Below are positions 37,219 to 38,215 of a stretch of 38,215 nt of DNA, in pieces; positions within the stretch are counted from its first letter, which is position 1; every line of letters begins with the position of its first letter. Below the pieces are notes generated by a model. That model worked only from the letters and a program-made list of their open reading frames with translations, was not told where the DNA came from and searched no databases. The DNA is taken from positions 1-38,215 of the forward strand of contig JAAOMR010000198.1 of NCBI GenBank assembly GCA_018853935.1. The letters run 5' to 3'. The position numbers and the translations under genes were made by a program. This DNA comes from Acidithiobacillus ferrivorans (GTDB lineage: Bacteria > Pseudomonadota > Gammaproteobacteria > Acidithiobacillales > Acidithiobacillaceae).

Positions 37219-37755
37219 ATGAATTGGCAACTGCGCATTGGGGTCGTTCTCCTGTTGATGCTGACTTCGGCGGTAGCGTGGGCAGACCCGCTGAAGGTCG
37301 GCTTTGTGGATCTCGATCGCGCATTGCGCGAACTGCCTGAGGCGCAGGCAGGCGCGATCAGCCTCAACAAACAGATAGCGGCTAAGCAGAAGGAAATCGA
37401 GGCCAAGCGCCAACAGGTCAACACCTTTCAAAAGACCTTGGAAAGAGATTTTCCGCATCTGACCAATGCGCAAAGGCAGGAACGAGAGGCACGATTGCAA
37501 AGTATGATCCTCAACTTTCAGCAGTTCCAGCGGCAGGCCCAGGATGGTTTAAACTATCAACGTAATCAGATTCTGAAAAACATACAGGATCAACTGGTCA
37601 AAGTGGTGAGCAGAATTGGGCGCGCCGGGCACTATACGGTTATCCTCAATGATAAATCTGTGCTTTATGTGAATGGCGCCATTGATATTACTTCGCAGGT
37701 GGTGGCAGCGATGGCGACCAGACCGCCTTCTGACAACGTGAAGGGTGGTAAATAG
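37219..37755 (+). CDS. skp: Periplasmic chaperone Skp/OmpH
   Basis: A 178-residue Skp-family protein. The signal peptide ends AVAWA|DPLKVGFVD (about residue 22). The mature part opens with the strand VGFVDLDRAL, followed by a long charged helical hairpin (about 45-130) rich in Gln, Lys and Glu, the coiled-coil tentacle, and a closing strand region VILNDKSVLYVNGAIDIT. It holds unfolded outer-membrane proteins for BamA, encoded 17 bases upstream. A modest AGGG precedes the ATG. Confidence 0.92.
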   Translation: MNWQLRIGVVLLLMLTSAVAWADPLKVGFVDLDRALRELPEAQAGAISLNKQIAAKQKEIEAKRQQVNTFQKTLERDFPHLTNAQRQEREARLQSMILNFQQFQRQAQDGLNYQRNQILKNIQDQLVKVVSRIGRAGHYTVILNDKSVLYVNGAIDITSQVVAAMATRPPSDNVKGGK

Positions 37756-37756
37756 G

Positions 37757-38215
37757 GTGGCGCATGGCTTGTATCTCCTCGGTGATCTTGCGCACGTGGC
37801 GGGCGCTCAATTGCGTGGTGACGCTGGGTATCAGATTAGTGCTGTGGCGCCACTCAATACGGCCAGTAGTGCGGACCTTACTTTTTATCAGGACCGGCAT
37901 TTGCGCAGTCTGTTAAAAGCGAGTAGAGCAGGGGCAGTGGTAATGACTCCGCAGGATGCGGAGGATTTTGTCGGCAACTGCCTGTTGACGGACAATCCCT
38001 ACGCGGCGTTTGCGCGGATTATGCAGTACATCTATCCGCAGGGCACCCTTCAGCCTGGACTGCATCATACGGCGCAACTGGCGCGCGATGCGCAGGTGGA
38101 TCCTGGTGCCCGCATTGATGCCTACGTGCAGATAGAGGCCGGAGCGGTGATCGCCGCAGGTGTTTGGCTGGAAGCCGGTACCTTTATTGGTGCGGGCGTG
38201 GCGGTGGGGGGGGGG
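37757..38215 (+). CDS. lpxD: UDP-3-O-acylglucosamine N-acyltransferase LpxD, 3' partial
   Basis: The frame is open from GTG 37757 to the right edge (153 codons). The N-terminal domain reads LYLLGDLAHVAGAQLRGD, then YQISAVAPLNTASSADLTFYQD and the AGAVVMTPQDAE strand, matching LpxD's uridine-binding domain. From about residue 115 the left-handed beta-helix hexapeptide repeats begin (ARDAQVDPGARIDAYVQIEAGAVIAAG). It adds the second acyl chain in lipid A synthesis. AAGGGTGG in the end of skp is the ribosome site; the start lies one base after the skp stop. The window stops in a run of ten G (38206-38215), where the sequence may be unreliable. Confidence 0.92.
   Translation, partial: MAHGLYLLGDLAHVAGAQLRGDAGYQISAVAPLNTASSADLTFYQDRHLRSLLKASRAGAVVMTPQDAEDFVGNCLLTDNPYAAFARIMQYIYPQGTLQPGLHHTAQLARDAQVDPGARIDAYVQIEAGAVIAAGVWLEAGTFIGAGVAVGGG

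Overview
The window reads as one chromosomal contig of a Gram-negative proteobacterium. It has an outer membrane (MlaA, BamA, Skp, LpxD), makes hopanoids, and has a GatCAB amidotransferase. That combination and the protein sequences look most like an acidophile of the Acidithiobacillus type; this is recognition from memory, not a database result. Almost all genes are on the + strand and tightly packed, with many ATGA or TAATG stop-start overlaps. The right edge falls inside lpxD at a run of ten G, which looks like an assembly break.

Layout. (1) 1-11463: hopanoid side-chain synthesis and lipid traffic: hpnG (5' end missing), hpnA, hpnI, hpnJ, hpnK, hpnN, hpnL, then hpnH behind its own candidate promoter, hpnM and an mlaA lipoprotein gene. 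HpnH and HpnG extend the C30 hopene to bacteriohopanepolyol precursors, HpnI/HpnK/HpnJ build the aminosugar or cyclitol head group, and HpnN, HpnM and MlaA probably move the lipids between membranes. (2) 11466-14668: gatCAB. (3) 14742-15290, minus strand: a secreted SCP2-like (sterol-carrier fold) protein. (4) 15487-15796: a tRNA-Ser(UGA) gene split in its anticodon by a compact group I intron of about 220 nt, followed by about 455 bases without a convincing gene. (5) 16252-17511: an RhlE-type DEAD-box helicase. (6) 17631-25729: a complete phosphate module, phoB-phoR-(Pho box)-pstSCAB-phoU-ppx, ending in a weak intrinsic terminator. (7) 25773-27605: a GT4 glycosyltransferase and a DedA membrane protein. 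(8) 27813-38215: the classic rpsB-tsf-pyrH-frr-uppS-cdsA-dxr-rseP-bamA-skp-lpxD block, with a long hairpin in the rpsB leader.

The most remarkable item is the intron in tRNA-Ser. Its core resembles the Azoarcus tRNA-Ile intron, P7 is preserved by compensatory changes, and the splice sites restore a normal serine tRNA. Other points of interest are the SCP2-like secreted protein near the hopanoid genes, the HpnM-MlaA pairing, a near-canonical Pho box placed over the phoR stop codon, and a BamA whose invariant loop-6 arginine is replaced by proline.
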